Below the pieces are notes generated by a model. That model did not search any database and was not told the origin of the DNA. It worked only from the letters and a program-made list of their open reading frames with translations. From NCBI GenBank assembly GCA_964580255.1, contig CAZOJX010000096.1:1-7397 (forward strand): 7,397 nucleotides of DNA, given 5' to 3'. The position numbers and the translations under genes were made by a program. Shown one piece after another: positions 1-7,000 of this stretch. This DNA comes from HGM12587 sp964580255 (lineage in GTDB: Bacteria > Bacillota > Clostridia > Lachnospirales > Lachnospiraceae). Each line of letters starts with the position of its first letter. Within the stretch, counting starts at the first letter, position 1.

Positions 1-839
1 ACGCAGAATTTTAACTGTGGGTTATCAAAAATGCCGCTAGGTGTAACATAAACATTTTGCTGGAATGTTTCGGTAATCGTTCGTTCGAGCTTTGTGACCG
101 CCTGCGGCATGGACTGATCCAGACGGGAAAGGAAAAATGGAACCATTTCGCCCCAGTGTCCGGCAATCAGCTGAAGCTTCGGAAATTGGTCGAAACGCCC
201 GGCAAGAATGGTACGAAGCACCTGGATTCCGGCCTCGTTATGCCAGCCCCAGCCGTGGAGGGATAATCTTGCACTGACTTCCTCGCCGAGACCGCCGTAA
301 TAAGGTTCCTGAACGGATTTCAGCGGTGCACCCGGGTGGATATAGATTGGAAGCTCTAATGCTTCACAGGCTTCTAAGACAGGTAAAAAGCATGGGTCAT
401 CAAGGAAAAGGTCTTTGGCGGAAGCTCTCCCGGCAAGCAGAATTCCCTGGAATCCCATTTTTTTGATCCGTTCAACTTCTTTTACCGCTTCCATCGGTGC
501 AGACCATGGGAGCAATGCAAAAGCACCATAACGATCCGGATGTTTTTTTACCACTCCGGCAATGTAATCATTGGTTTCTGCCACGATGGCAGGAGCCTCT
601 TTTTTTGGAAGAAGCTGGGATTTTGACGGACAGGAAAGGATCTGTTTGGTAATGCCGTATTGATCCATGTCCTCAATACGCCGTTTGTCGAGATCACCGA
701 AAAGTTCAGGATCTGCTTCGTACGGTCTTCCTTCCACATGGGCCATTGGGGTATACGGTGCGTCTTTTGCTGCATATTTTGCCAGGTGCATATTGATCGG
801 CGCACCTGCCAGATGTTCTTCGATGGTAATGATTTTCAT
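1..839 (-). CDS. Amidohydrolase family 2 protein, gamma-resorcylate decarboxylase-like (3' end cut by window edge)
   Basis: The reading frame is open from the ATG at 839-837 down to base 1, giving 279 codons without a stop; the C-terminus lies outside the window. The protein begins MKIITIEEH, which carries the Glu-x-His metal motif (E7, H9) that replaces HxH in the decarboxylase branch of the amidohydrolase superfamily. Further ligand positions are H168 in IHPG and H228 with E231 in GHWGE. Family members are about 320-330 residues long, so roughly 45-50 residues are missing, including the expected metal-binding Asp. Known members decarboxylate aromatic or unsaturated acids (gamma-resorcylate, 2,3-dihydroxybenzoate, aminocarboxymuconate semialdehyde) or hydrolyse lactones, so the substrate here cannot be fixed. 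There is no signal peptide, so it is presumably cytoplasmic. The start overlaps the stop of the upstream amidohydrolase gene (ATGA), which argues for co-translation. The family call is firm; the reaction is inference. Confidence 0.88.
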   Translation of the reverse strand, partial: MKIITIEEHLAGAPINMHLAKYAAKDAPYTPMAHVEGRPYEADPELFGDLDKRRIEDMDQYGITKQILSCPSKSQLLPKKEAPAIVAETNDYIAGVVKKHPDRYGAFALLPWSAPMEAVKEVERIKKMGFQGILLAGRASAKDLFLDDPCFLPVLEACEALELPIYIHPGAPLKSVQEPYYGGLGEEVSARLSLHGWGWHNEAGIQVLRTILAGRFDQFPKLQLIAGHWGEMVPFFLSRLDQSMPQAVTKLERTITETFQQNVYVTPSGIFDNPQLKFC

Positions 840-1837
840 GCTTTGCCTCCCAGGATCGGCTGACCGTCGATCCATAATTGTTTTATTTTTTTAGTGTCTG
901 AAATGCATTGATCCGGTCTTCCTTCAAGCAGCAGGAGAGTTGCTTTTTGGCCTTCTGCGATCATACCGGAGCCGTTTGTTGGGAATGTTTTTGCGATATT
1001 GCTGGTTGCACCGGCTAAAACTTCAATCGGTGTCATGCCGCATTGGGTCAAAAGCTCCATTTCCTGATGGAGGGAAACTCCATACGGAACTGCCAGAGAA
1101 AAGGATCCGTCATTGGAATCTGTAGCAGCGAGAATCCGCACACCAAAGCTGTGAAGCAGGCGAACGGCGTTTTGTGCATTTTGAAAATGTTCCGGCCGGT
1201 ACCCATTTCGATTGCTGTAGGCAAATGTTCTCATCATAACCAGTGTAGGAGCGACGGCAATGCCTTTTTGTGCAATCGTCTCAGCAAGCTTTTCCGGAAA
1301 TACATCTTTCATGGGAACATGGATCAGAATATCCACTCCGCAGTCTGCACACATTTGTACTGCTTTTACAGAGGTTGCGTGAACGGCAACCTTGAGGCTA
1401 TGTTCGTGAGCGGTCTGGCAGATGTCTTTCAGAATCAGTTTCGGTATCAGATTTGGCTCCATAAGAAGCACTTTGATGTAGGCTGCGCCGTCGTCGATTG
1501 CCCTTTTCACATAGGATTTTCCGCAAAAGGTTCCCATAGTCATTCCGGCAGAGGAAATGAATGTAAATTTTCCGGAATTTTTAACAAGGGAAGAAGGAGC
1601 GGCAACATCGCAGGCAGCAGCAATTCCGTTTTCCAGCATTGCATTGATCTGTCCCCGGGTATTGATGTGTGTGTGAGCATCCATAAGTCCGGGCATTAAA
1701 AAATAGTTTTTATCAGAAGTTTCCGTTTCCCTGACAGCGGTGATCCGGCCGTTTTCTATTGTGACAGAGGCGTTTTCCACGACTTTTTCTCCGTCAAACA
1801 GCGGATAATTTAATATGAGTTTTTCCTGTACCTTCAT
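836..1837 (-). CDS. Metal-dependent amidohydrolase, imidazolonepropionase/prolidase-like
   Basis: This 333-residue protein belongs to the amidohydrolase 1 group with a composite N- and C-terminal beta-sandwich around a TIM barrel. The N-terminal sandwich strands precede LMPGLMDAHTH, which carries the HxH ligands H55 and H57. K122 in AYIKV is the position of the carboxylated lysine that bridges two metals. H153 (VAVHATS), H173 (ILIHV) and D240 (ATDSN) complete the binuclear site, and H257 in GVSLHQE is a family signature. The end, IAEGQKATLLLLEG, returns to the sandwich. Relatives include imidazolonepropionase-like and Xaa-Pro/Xaa-Arg dipeptidase-like enzymes of about 400 residues. This one is compact, mainly because the stretch between HxH and the next strand is short. 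The exact substrate is unknown. The ATG has AGGAGA upstream on the minus strand (1849-1854), with a somewhat long spacing of about 11 nt. It is the first gene of a two-gene minus-strand unit. Confidence 0.9.
   Translation of the reverse strand: MKVQEKLILNYPLFDGEKVVENASVTIENGRITAVRETETSDKNYFLMPGLMDAHTHINTRGQINAMLENGIAAACDVAAPSSLVKNSGKFTFISSAGMTMGTFCGKSYVKRAIDDGAAYIKVLLMEPNLIPKLILKDICQTAHEHSLKVAVHATSVKAVQMCADCGVDILIHVPMKDVFPEKLAETIAQKGIAVAPTLVMMRTFAYSNRNGYRPEHFQNAQNAVRLLHSFGVRILAATDSNDGSFSLAVPYGVSLHQEMELLTQCGMTPIEVLAGATSNIAKTFPTNGSGMIAEGQKATLLLLEGRPDQCISDTKKIKQLWIDGQPILGGKA
846..850 (-). promoter_or_regulatory. Ribosome binding site for the downstream amidohydrolase, inside the end of the upstream gene
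   Basis: On the minus strand GGAGG lies 6 nt before the ATG at 839-837, within the last codons (Gly-Gly-Lys-Ala) of the upstream gene. Together with the ATGA stop/start overlap this fixes the start codon and suggests translational coupling. Confidence 0.8.
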
Positions 1838-1855
1838 GTAATTAAGATTCTCCTG

Positions 1856-1883
1856 TTCAAAAGATTGCTTCTTATGATATGAT
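1856..1883 (+). promoter_or_regulatory. Candidate extended -10 promoter for the TraX-to-deaminase operon
   Basis: TTCAAA (1856-1861) and TATGAT (1878-1883) are separated by 16 bp, and the -10 is preceded by TG at 1875-1876 (TGnTATGAT, extended -10). Transcription would start near 1890 and give a leader of about 60 nt containing the 17-bp inverted repeat. An overlapping TATGAT also occurs at 1873-1878. The -35 is weak. Confidence 0.45.
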
Positions 1884-1908
1884 ACATAAAAAGCTATGAA
1901 GATAGCAA
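1879..1908 (-). promoter_or_regulatory. Candidate sigma-A promoter for the amidohydrolase pair
   Basis: Read on the minus strand, TTGCTA (1908-1903) is followed after 18 bp by TATCAT (1884-1879). This would place the transcript start near 1872, about 35 nt before the ATG at 1837. The match is 4/6 and 5/6 to consensus in an AT-rich stretch, so it is plausible but unproven. The -10 overlaps the candidate plus-strand -10. Confidence 0.4.
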
Positions 1909-1921
1909 GAAAAATGTTAAC

Positions 1922-1938
1922 AAAATCGAGTCGATTTT
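1922..1938. repeat. Perfect 17-bp inverted repeat in the divergent region (candidate operator)
   Basis: AAAATCGA and TCGATTTT flank a single central G. The site lies between the candidate plus-strand promoter and the AGGGAG ribosome binding site at 1941-1946. Eight-base perfect arms around one base look like a dimeric repressor site rather than an RNA hairpin, since the loop would be too tight unless inner pairs open. I do not recognise the cognate regulator, and none is encoded in the window. Confidence 0.55.
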
Positions 1939-1953
1939 AAAGGGAGAAAAGAA

Positions 1954-2628
1954 ATGACGTCGAATGCATTGAAACTGATCGCACTGGCTGCGATGACGCT
2001 GGATCATGTGGGACTGATGCTGTTCCCACAGTATAAGTGGATGCGCATTGTGGGAAGACTGGCTTTTCCGATCTTTGCATTTATGATTGCGGAAGGCTGC
2101 CGTTATACTCACAGCCGTTTACGGTATTTCCTGCAGATCGCACTGATCGGAATCGGTATGCAGGTGGTATTGTTTATCGCAGTCGGGTCTTTGTATCAAT
2201 CGGTTTTTATCTCATTTTCCCTGGCGATCCTTCTTATTTATGCGATCGATCGGGCGGTAAAAGAGAAGAAAAAGACGGATTGGATTTATGTGGGACTTGT
2301 GGCAATGGCAATTTTATTTTTATGTCTTGGCCTTCCGAAAGTCCTTGATCAGACAGATTATGCGATTGATTACGGCATCGTTGGAGTTATGACTCCTGTG
2401 GCATGCTATCTGGCAAAAAACAGAAAGATCAGAATTTTCCTATTTGCAGTGTGTCTGATCGCCCTGGCGGTCGATTACGGCGGCGTTCAGTGGTTCGGTC
2501 TGCTGTCGGTTCCTTTGGTCGGAATGTATAACTATCAAAAAGGAAAACTCCGGTTAAAGAACCTGTTTTATTTTTACTATCCCGCACATTTGGGCGTGAT
2601 ATATCTGATTGAAATGCTTGTGAAGTGA
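1954..2628 (+). CDS. TraX-family integral membrane protein
   Basis: This 224-residue, very hydrophobic protein has the TraX family signature. At residues 6-20 it has LKLIALAAMTLDHVG with the conserved Asp17-His18 pair. At 34-48 it has GRLAFPIFAFMIAEG, and at 209-219 a C-terminal YPAHLGVIYLI. About eight or nine membrane segments can be seen, roughly at 6-24, 34-50, 58-78, 83-100, 110-127, 139-154, 158-174, 178-192 and 208-223. The F-plasmid TraX is required for N-terminal acetylation of pilin. The many chromosomal Firmicutes homologues, of similar length, sit outside conjugation loci and have no assigned substrate. I therefore infer only a membrane acyl/acetyl-transfer role. AGGGAG at 1941-1946 lies 7 nt before the ATG, supporting the start. 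It is the first gene of the plus-strand operon, 18 bp before the reductase gene. No conjugation gene is nearby. Confidence 0.88.
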   Translation: MTSNALKLIALAAMTLDHVGLMLFPQYKWMRIVGRLAFPIFAFMIAEGCRYTHSRLRYFLQIALIGIGMQVVLFIAVGSLYQSVFISFSLAILLIYAIDRAVKEKKKTDWIYVGLVAMAILFLCLGLPKVLDQTDYAIDYGIVGVMTPVACYLAKNRKIRIFLFAVCLIALAVDYGGVQWFGLLSVPLVGMYNYQKGKLRLKNLFYFYYPAHLGVIYLIEMLVK

Positions 2629-2629
2629 T

Positions 2630-2636
2630 AAGGAGG
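2630..2636 (+). promoter_or_regulatory. Strong ribosome binding site for the aldo/keto reductase
   Basis: AAGGAGG begins two bases after the TraX stop and lies 10 nt before the ATG at 2647. It fixes that start and, with no promoter or terminator in the 18-bp gap, supports a shared transcript. Confidence 0.8.
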
Positions 2637-2646
2637 AACAAACAAA

Positions 2647-3591
2647 ATGAAAGGTATTGGAAAACTTGCACTGGGAACGATGGGAATGAACTTTCAGAAT
2701 CAGGAAAGCTCTATCCGGACGATTCAAACAGCAATGGAAAATGGGATTCATATTTTCAATACAGGAGATTTTTATCAAAGAGGGGAATCTCAGGTAGTAT
2801 TGGGAGAAGCATTAAAAAGTGTTTCGAGAGAAGATTTCTTTGTTTCGCTGAAATTTGGGGTAACCTTTGGAATGAGCGGTGCGAAGCTTGATGTCAGACC
2901 TGAAAAAATCAGACCGCAGCTGGAAAGCGCATTGGGAAAAATGGGACTTTCCTATGTAGATCTTTATCAGCCTGCAAGACAGGATACGACCATTCCCGTA
3001 GAAGACATTATGGTAGAAATGGTCAAATTAAAAGAAGAAGGACTGATCAAAAATATCGGACTCTCTGAAGTTGACGCAGAGACCCTCAGACGGGCAAATA
3101 AGATCCATCAGATTCACAGTGTTGAGGTGGAATATTCTCTGCTCAATCGTGAAATCGAAAAGGAATTGGTTGCTGCTGCGAAAGAACTGGGTATTCAGGT
3201 CGTTGTGTACGGTGCCGTAGGACATGGTGTTTTGACGGATAAGGTATTTGATGACAGCATGTCAAATCCAATGATGCAAAGAGGAATCCTTTCTCCTTCT
3301 AATAAAGAGCACAATCTGAAGATTTTGAAAGAATTTGCAGAAATCGCCCGGAAACAGGGGCTTTCTATGAGCGACCTGGCACTTGCATGGACACAGGCAA
3401 AATACGATCATGTATTATCTTTGATCGGAACGACAAAACCGGAGCATTTCTTAAGCTCCCTGAAAGCGATAGAAACAAAACTGGACGAAGCAACGATCGC
3501 TGAGATTGAAACGCTTGTTTCTTCGGAAACAGTCAAAGGACACACCATGCGTAAATGGATTTTTGAAAATGGTGTAGGAAGGATGGTATAG
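2647..3591 (+). CDS. Aldo/keto reductase family protein with a non-canonical catalytic tetrad
   Basis: The 314-residue protein has the order of elements of an NAD(P)H-dependent aldo/keto reductase TIM barrel. These are IGKLALGTMGMN at the N-terminus, NTGDFYQRGES (38-48), SLKFG (67-71), YVDLYQPARQD (103-113), IGLSEV (137-142), EYSLLN (162-167), VVYGAVGHGVL (186-196) and a cofactor-phosphate loop around IGTTKPEH (260-267). The catalytic Tyr43 and Lys69 are present. The catalytic Asp, five residues before the Tyr, is Asn38, and the usual His in the LYQ.HR motif is Ala110. The PAR version of that motif recurs, to my memory, in a recognisable reductase subfamily, but those members keep the Asp. 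Oxidoreductase activity is therefore likely altered or weak. The substrate is unknown. It is the second gene of the operon, and its stop is 3 bp before the next start. Confidence 0.88.
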   Translation: MKGIGKLALGTMGMNFQNQESSIRTIQTAMENGIHIFNTGDFYQRGESQVVLGEALKSVSREDFFVSLKFGVTFGMSGAKLDVRPEKIRPQLESALGKMGLSYVDLYQPARQDTTIPVEDIMVEMVKLKEEGLIKNIGLSEVDAETLRRANKIHQIHSVEVEYSLLNREIEKELVAAAKELGIQVVVYGAVGHGVLTDKVFDDSMSNPMMQRGILSPSNKEHNLKILKEFAEIARKQGLSMSDLALAWTQAKYDHVLSLIGTTKPEHFLSSLKAIETKLDEATIAEIETLVSSETVKGHTMRKWIFENGVGRMV

Positions 3592-3594
3592 AAA

Positions 3595-4011
3595 ATGAAT
3601 AAAACATATAAGGAACCCCTTACTTTTTATCCGAAGCACCCTTCGGACAGTAAAACCCATAAGATTGAAACAACGCCAATGCCGATTCTTTCGCAGGAAC
3701 AGCCATTTGAGGCAAAAACGCTTTGCGAGGAATTTCGCGCAGATTTGGACGGGGCACTGGCAATCTATGAAGATAAGCGATTCGAGGTTACGGGAATTGC
3801 AGTGAAGATCGGACCGGATATTCATCATAAACCATCGATTGAAATTTCTGATGAGGCTGACGGACAATGTTATACGCTTTGTATCTTCCCATCGGCTGAT
3901 TTCTATGACCAGGTTTCTGTCGGAGACCGGGTAACGGTCAGAGCAAATTATCTGGTTATGAGCAACTGGTACGGGGTTGTTATGAAACATAGCGAACTGG
4001 TTAGAGGATAA
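3595..4011 (+). CDS. Small OB-fold protein (tRNA_anti-like type), function unknown
   Basis: This 138-residue protein has a hydrophilic N-terminus with no signal peptide, lipobox or membrane segment. From about residue 40 it matches the layout of the tRNA_anti-like OB-fold family. A helix with EAKTLCEEF leads to an Asp/Ala segment, then YEDKRFEVTGIAVKIG (58-73), a middle strand with CYTLCIF, and VGDRVTVRANYL (108-119) before the closing strand VVMKHSELV. Family relatives are often exported or membrane-anchored in Firmicutes, so a cytoplasmic version is slightly unusual. OB folds bind oligonucleotides, nucleotides or proteins; nothing here shows which. The ATG at 3595 has AGGAAGGA at 3576-3583 upstream, and the stop lies 2 bp before the deaminase-like gene. 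That tight link makes it a possible partner of the large protein, which is inference only. Confidence 0.72.
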   Translation: MNKTYKEPLTFYPKHPSDSKTHKIETTPMPILSQEQPFEAKTLCEEFRADLDGALAIYEDKRFEVTGIAVKIGPDIHHKPSIEISDEADGQCYTLCIFPSADFYDQVSVGDRVTVRANYLVMSNWYGVVMKHSELVRG

Positions 4012-4013
4012 GG

Positions 4014-7000
4014 ATGAGTGATTTCGGAAAATTCTATTTAGATAAAGAAAAGGACATGGTTGTTTGTCTGGATATGGAGGAAGGAGAACTGTCCTACCGG
4101 ATTTTCGCCCTGAATCATCGTTCGGACAATCTCATCAACAATCTGGCGATCATTACCAAACAGGAAACGACCCTTTATCAGGGCAGAACCGTGATCGAGG
4201 GAAAGATTCCCTGTTATATCAAAGGGGACGGACAGAAGGTTTACATTCTGCGTATGAACGGAACAAAGCTGGCAAACATTTATCCTGACGGAAAAATTCA
4301 GGTAAATTCTGTCATTCCGGCCATTGCGAAAACCTTTATGAGTCAGACGAAGGACTATCGATATTCTTTCCGGGAAACTCTGGTAAAATCTTATGTACCG
4401 GAAAAAATTAAGCTGACGACGGATCTTCACACCCATGGAAATGCAAATCTGGGGGCAGATATTCTGATCGCACTGGCGATCAAGCACCAGATCCGTTATC
4501 CTCTCTATTACATCAAAAAATTGAATCTGACCCTGTCAGAGGCACAGAGAAACTATCTGGAGGAACAGAGATTACAGGTGGAACAGAAACTGGATCTTAG
4601 TGGATTAACGGGAAAACACCGGGACCGCAGGATCGACGATCATACATTCCTGAATTTTGCAGATCTGATCCTTCGGAATATAGAACATTCAACAGAAAAT
4701 ATCCAAAAGATCCGAAATTCTCTCTCAATCTTAAAGGATTCCCAGGCGGTATTTACCAACCTGGAAAAACTCTATCTCTACCGTTATGTTTTCACCAAGG
4801 GTGTAAAAGCAGCGTATGAGATCGAGCTTCCGCAAACCTTTGGGATGGAAGACCAGGATATCTGTAATTATCTGAAACGCATGCTGGATGATCTGGAAAA
4901 TGAGGATTATGTGGAAAACACCCTTTACGAAGACACGCTGCTGTGGATTGGAAGGGAATATCAGAAAAGACATATCCGTTATGTGGAGATCAGTGATACC
5001 ACATTGGTCAAACGGGAGCCGGCAGCGGCCAAAATGCTGGCAAGCATTCACCGGATCCTTCCGCTGGTTAAAAAGGAGACCGGCGTGGATATCCGTTTTC
5101 TGGCAGCAATCCGAAGAATTCCGCTGACCCTGGTAAAGCAGGAAATTACGACCGGAAATTATCTGACGGAGGCAATGCAGGCTTTGAAGGTGGTCTGTAA
5201 AGATCCGTATGTGGTGGGAAGTGATTTTGTCGGTGAGGAGATCAATGATATTGCAGAGCTGAAAGGGGTTCTTAGGGAAATCGTAACCAAGATCGCCAGT
5301 CAGGATCCTCAGTGGACAATCCGGGTGCATGCAGGGGAAAATGATTCCTTAAAGAGCAATATGGCAAAAACGATCCGCCTGACAGAGGAAGCGCTTTTAC
5401 CGGGACAGAAATTTCCCCAGATGCGTATCGGTCATGGCTTATATTGTGCAAGTCTCAAAAGCCGTCAGGGAAAAGAACTGATGGAGAAGATCCGTCAGCA
5501 TGGGGTCATTTTGGAGTTCCAGCTGACCAGCAATGTGCGTTTGAATAATATCATCGATTTGAGAAAACACCCGCTAAAGACCTATCTTGCCAACGGGATT
5601 TCCTGTGTGATGGGAACCGATGGCTATGGACTTTATGGAACCGACAGCATTGATGAACAGATTGCTCTGGCAAATTTCTTGAAGATCACAGACGAGGAAT
5701 TCTGTCAAATGAAGGCGGTGGAAGATGCGCTCATTGATCGGCAGGAACAGAATTTTGCAGAAAAATCCAAAGCATTGGAACGTGCAAAAAATGGTCAGCC
5801 GATAGAATCCTATTATCTGGAAGAATTGAAAAAAGAGCCGCAGGATCAGGAAACGGTACAGTTTGAGATCAATAAAAAACCGTCCTATCCGGCATTTCGT
5901 GAGAAGATCCGCACTCTTCCATGGGACAAATACCCGATCGTGCTTGCGGGAGGAAGCTTTACCAGCACCAATGCATCATCGAAGCTCAGTGAACGGGACA
6001 AAGAACTTCTGGATACCTTACTGGAAAAGCTGGATCCTCAGAAGGTCTTTTTTGTGATCGGACATAAGATGGCGGGTCACGAACGCTATCTGGTCTGTAA
6101 AGATCCGTATGTGGTGGGAAGTGATTTTGTCGGTGAGGAGATCAATGATATTGCAGAGCTGAAAGGGGTTCTTAGGGAAATCGTAACCAAGATCGCCAGT
6201 CAGGATCCTCAGTGGACAATCCGGGTGCATGCAGGGGAAAATGATTCCTTAAAGAGCAATATGGCAAAAACGATCCGCCTGACAGAGGAAGCGCTTTTAC
6301 CGGGACAGAAATTTCCCCAGATGCGTATCGGTCATGGCTTATATTGTGCAAGTCTCAAAAGCCGTCAGGGAAAAGAACTGATGGAGAAGATCCGTCAGCA
6401 TGGGGTCATTTTGGAGTTCCAGCTGACCAGCAATGTGCGTTTGAATAATATCATCGATTTGAGAAAACACCCGCTAAAGACCTATCTTGCCAACGGGATT
6501 TCCTGTGTGATGGGAACCGATGGCTATGGACTTTATGGAACCGACAGCATTGATGAACAGATTGCTCTGGCAAATTTCTTGAAGATCACAGACGAGGAAT
6601 TCTGTCAAATGAAGGCGGTGGAAGATGCGCTCATTGATCGGCAGGAACAGAATTTTGCAGAAAAATCCAAAGCATTGGAACGTGCAAAAAATGGTCAGCC
6701 GATAGAATCCTATTATCTGGAAGAATTGAAAAAAGAGCCGCAGGATCAGGAAACGGTACAGTTTGAGATCAATAAAAAACCGTCCTATCCGGCATTTCGT
6801 GAGAAGATCCGCACTCTTCCATGGGACAAATACCCGATCGTGCTTGCGGGAGGAAGCTTTACCAGCACCAATGCATCATCGAAGCTCAGTGAACGGGACA
6901 AAGAACTTTTGGATACCTTACTGGAACAGCTGGATCCTCAGAAGGTCTTTTTTGTGATTGGACATAAGATGGCGGGTCACGAACGCTACCTGGTGGAGCA

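Noticed and set aside
1043..1699. Long open frame on the plus strand (218 codons)
   Set aside because: It lies opposite the well-supported amidohydrolase gene, its translation is rich in Cys, His and Ser without a recognisable domain, and it has no ribosome binding site.
1915..1922. TGTTAACA, an 8-bp palindrome resembling half of a Rex redox-repressor site
   Set aside because: Rex sites have TTGTTAA and TTAACAA arms separated by about four bases; here the arms are merged, so the match is to the core letters only and is expected by chance in AT-rich DNA.
1954..2628. Evidence for an integrated conjugative element from the TraX homologue
   Set aside because: TraX-family proteins are common on Firmicutes chromosomes outside conjugation loci, and no relaxase, coupling protein, pilus or integrase gene is present here.
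3451..3990. Minus-strand open frame of 179 codons
   Set aside because: It is antisense to the reductase and OB-fold genes, both supported by motifs and ribosome binding sites, and shows no family motifs.
4731..5330. Minus-strand open frame of 199 codons, with a related one at 6018-6230
   Set aside because: The two resemble each other only because they lie opposite the start of each copy of the 900-bp duplication; they are shadows of the deaminase-like frame.
5191..6990. Transposon or insertion sequence as the cause of the 900-bp repeat
   Set aside because: The units contain no terminal inverted repeats or transposase, and they read in frame as part of the host gene.
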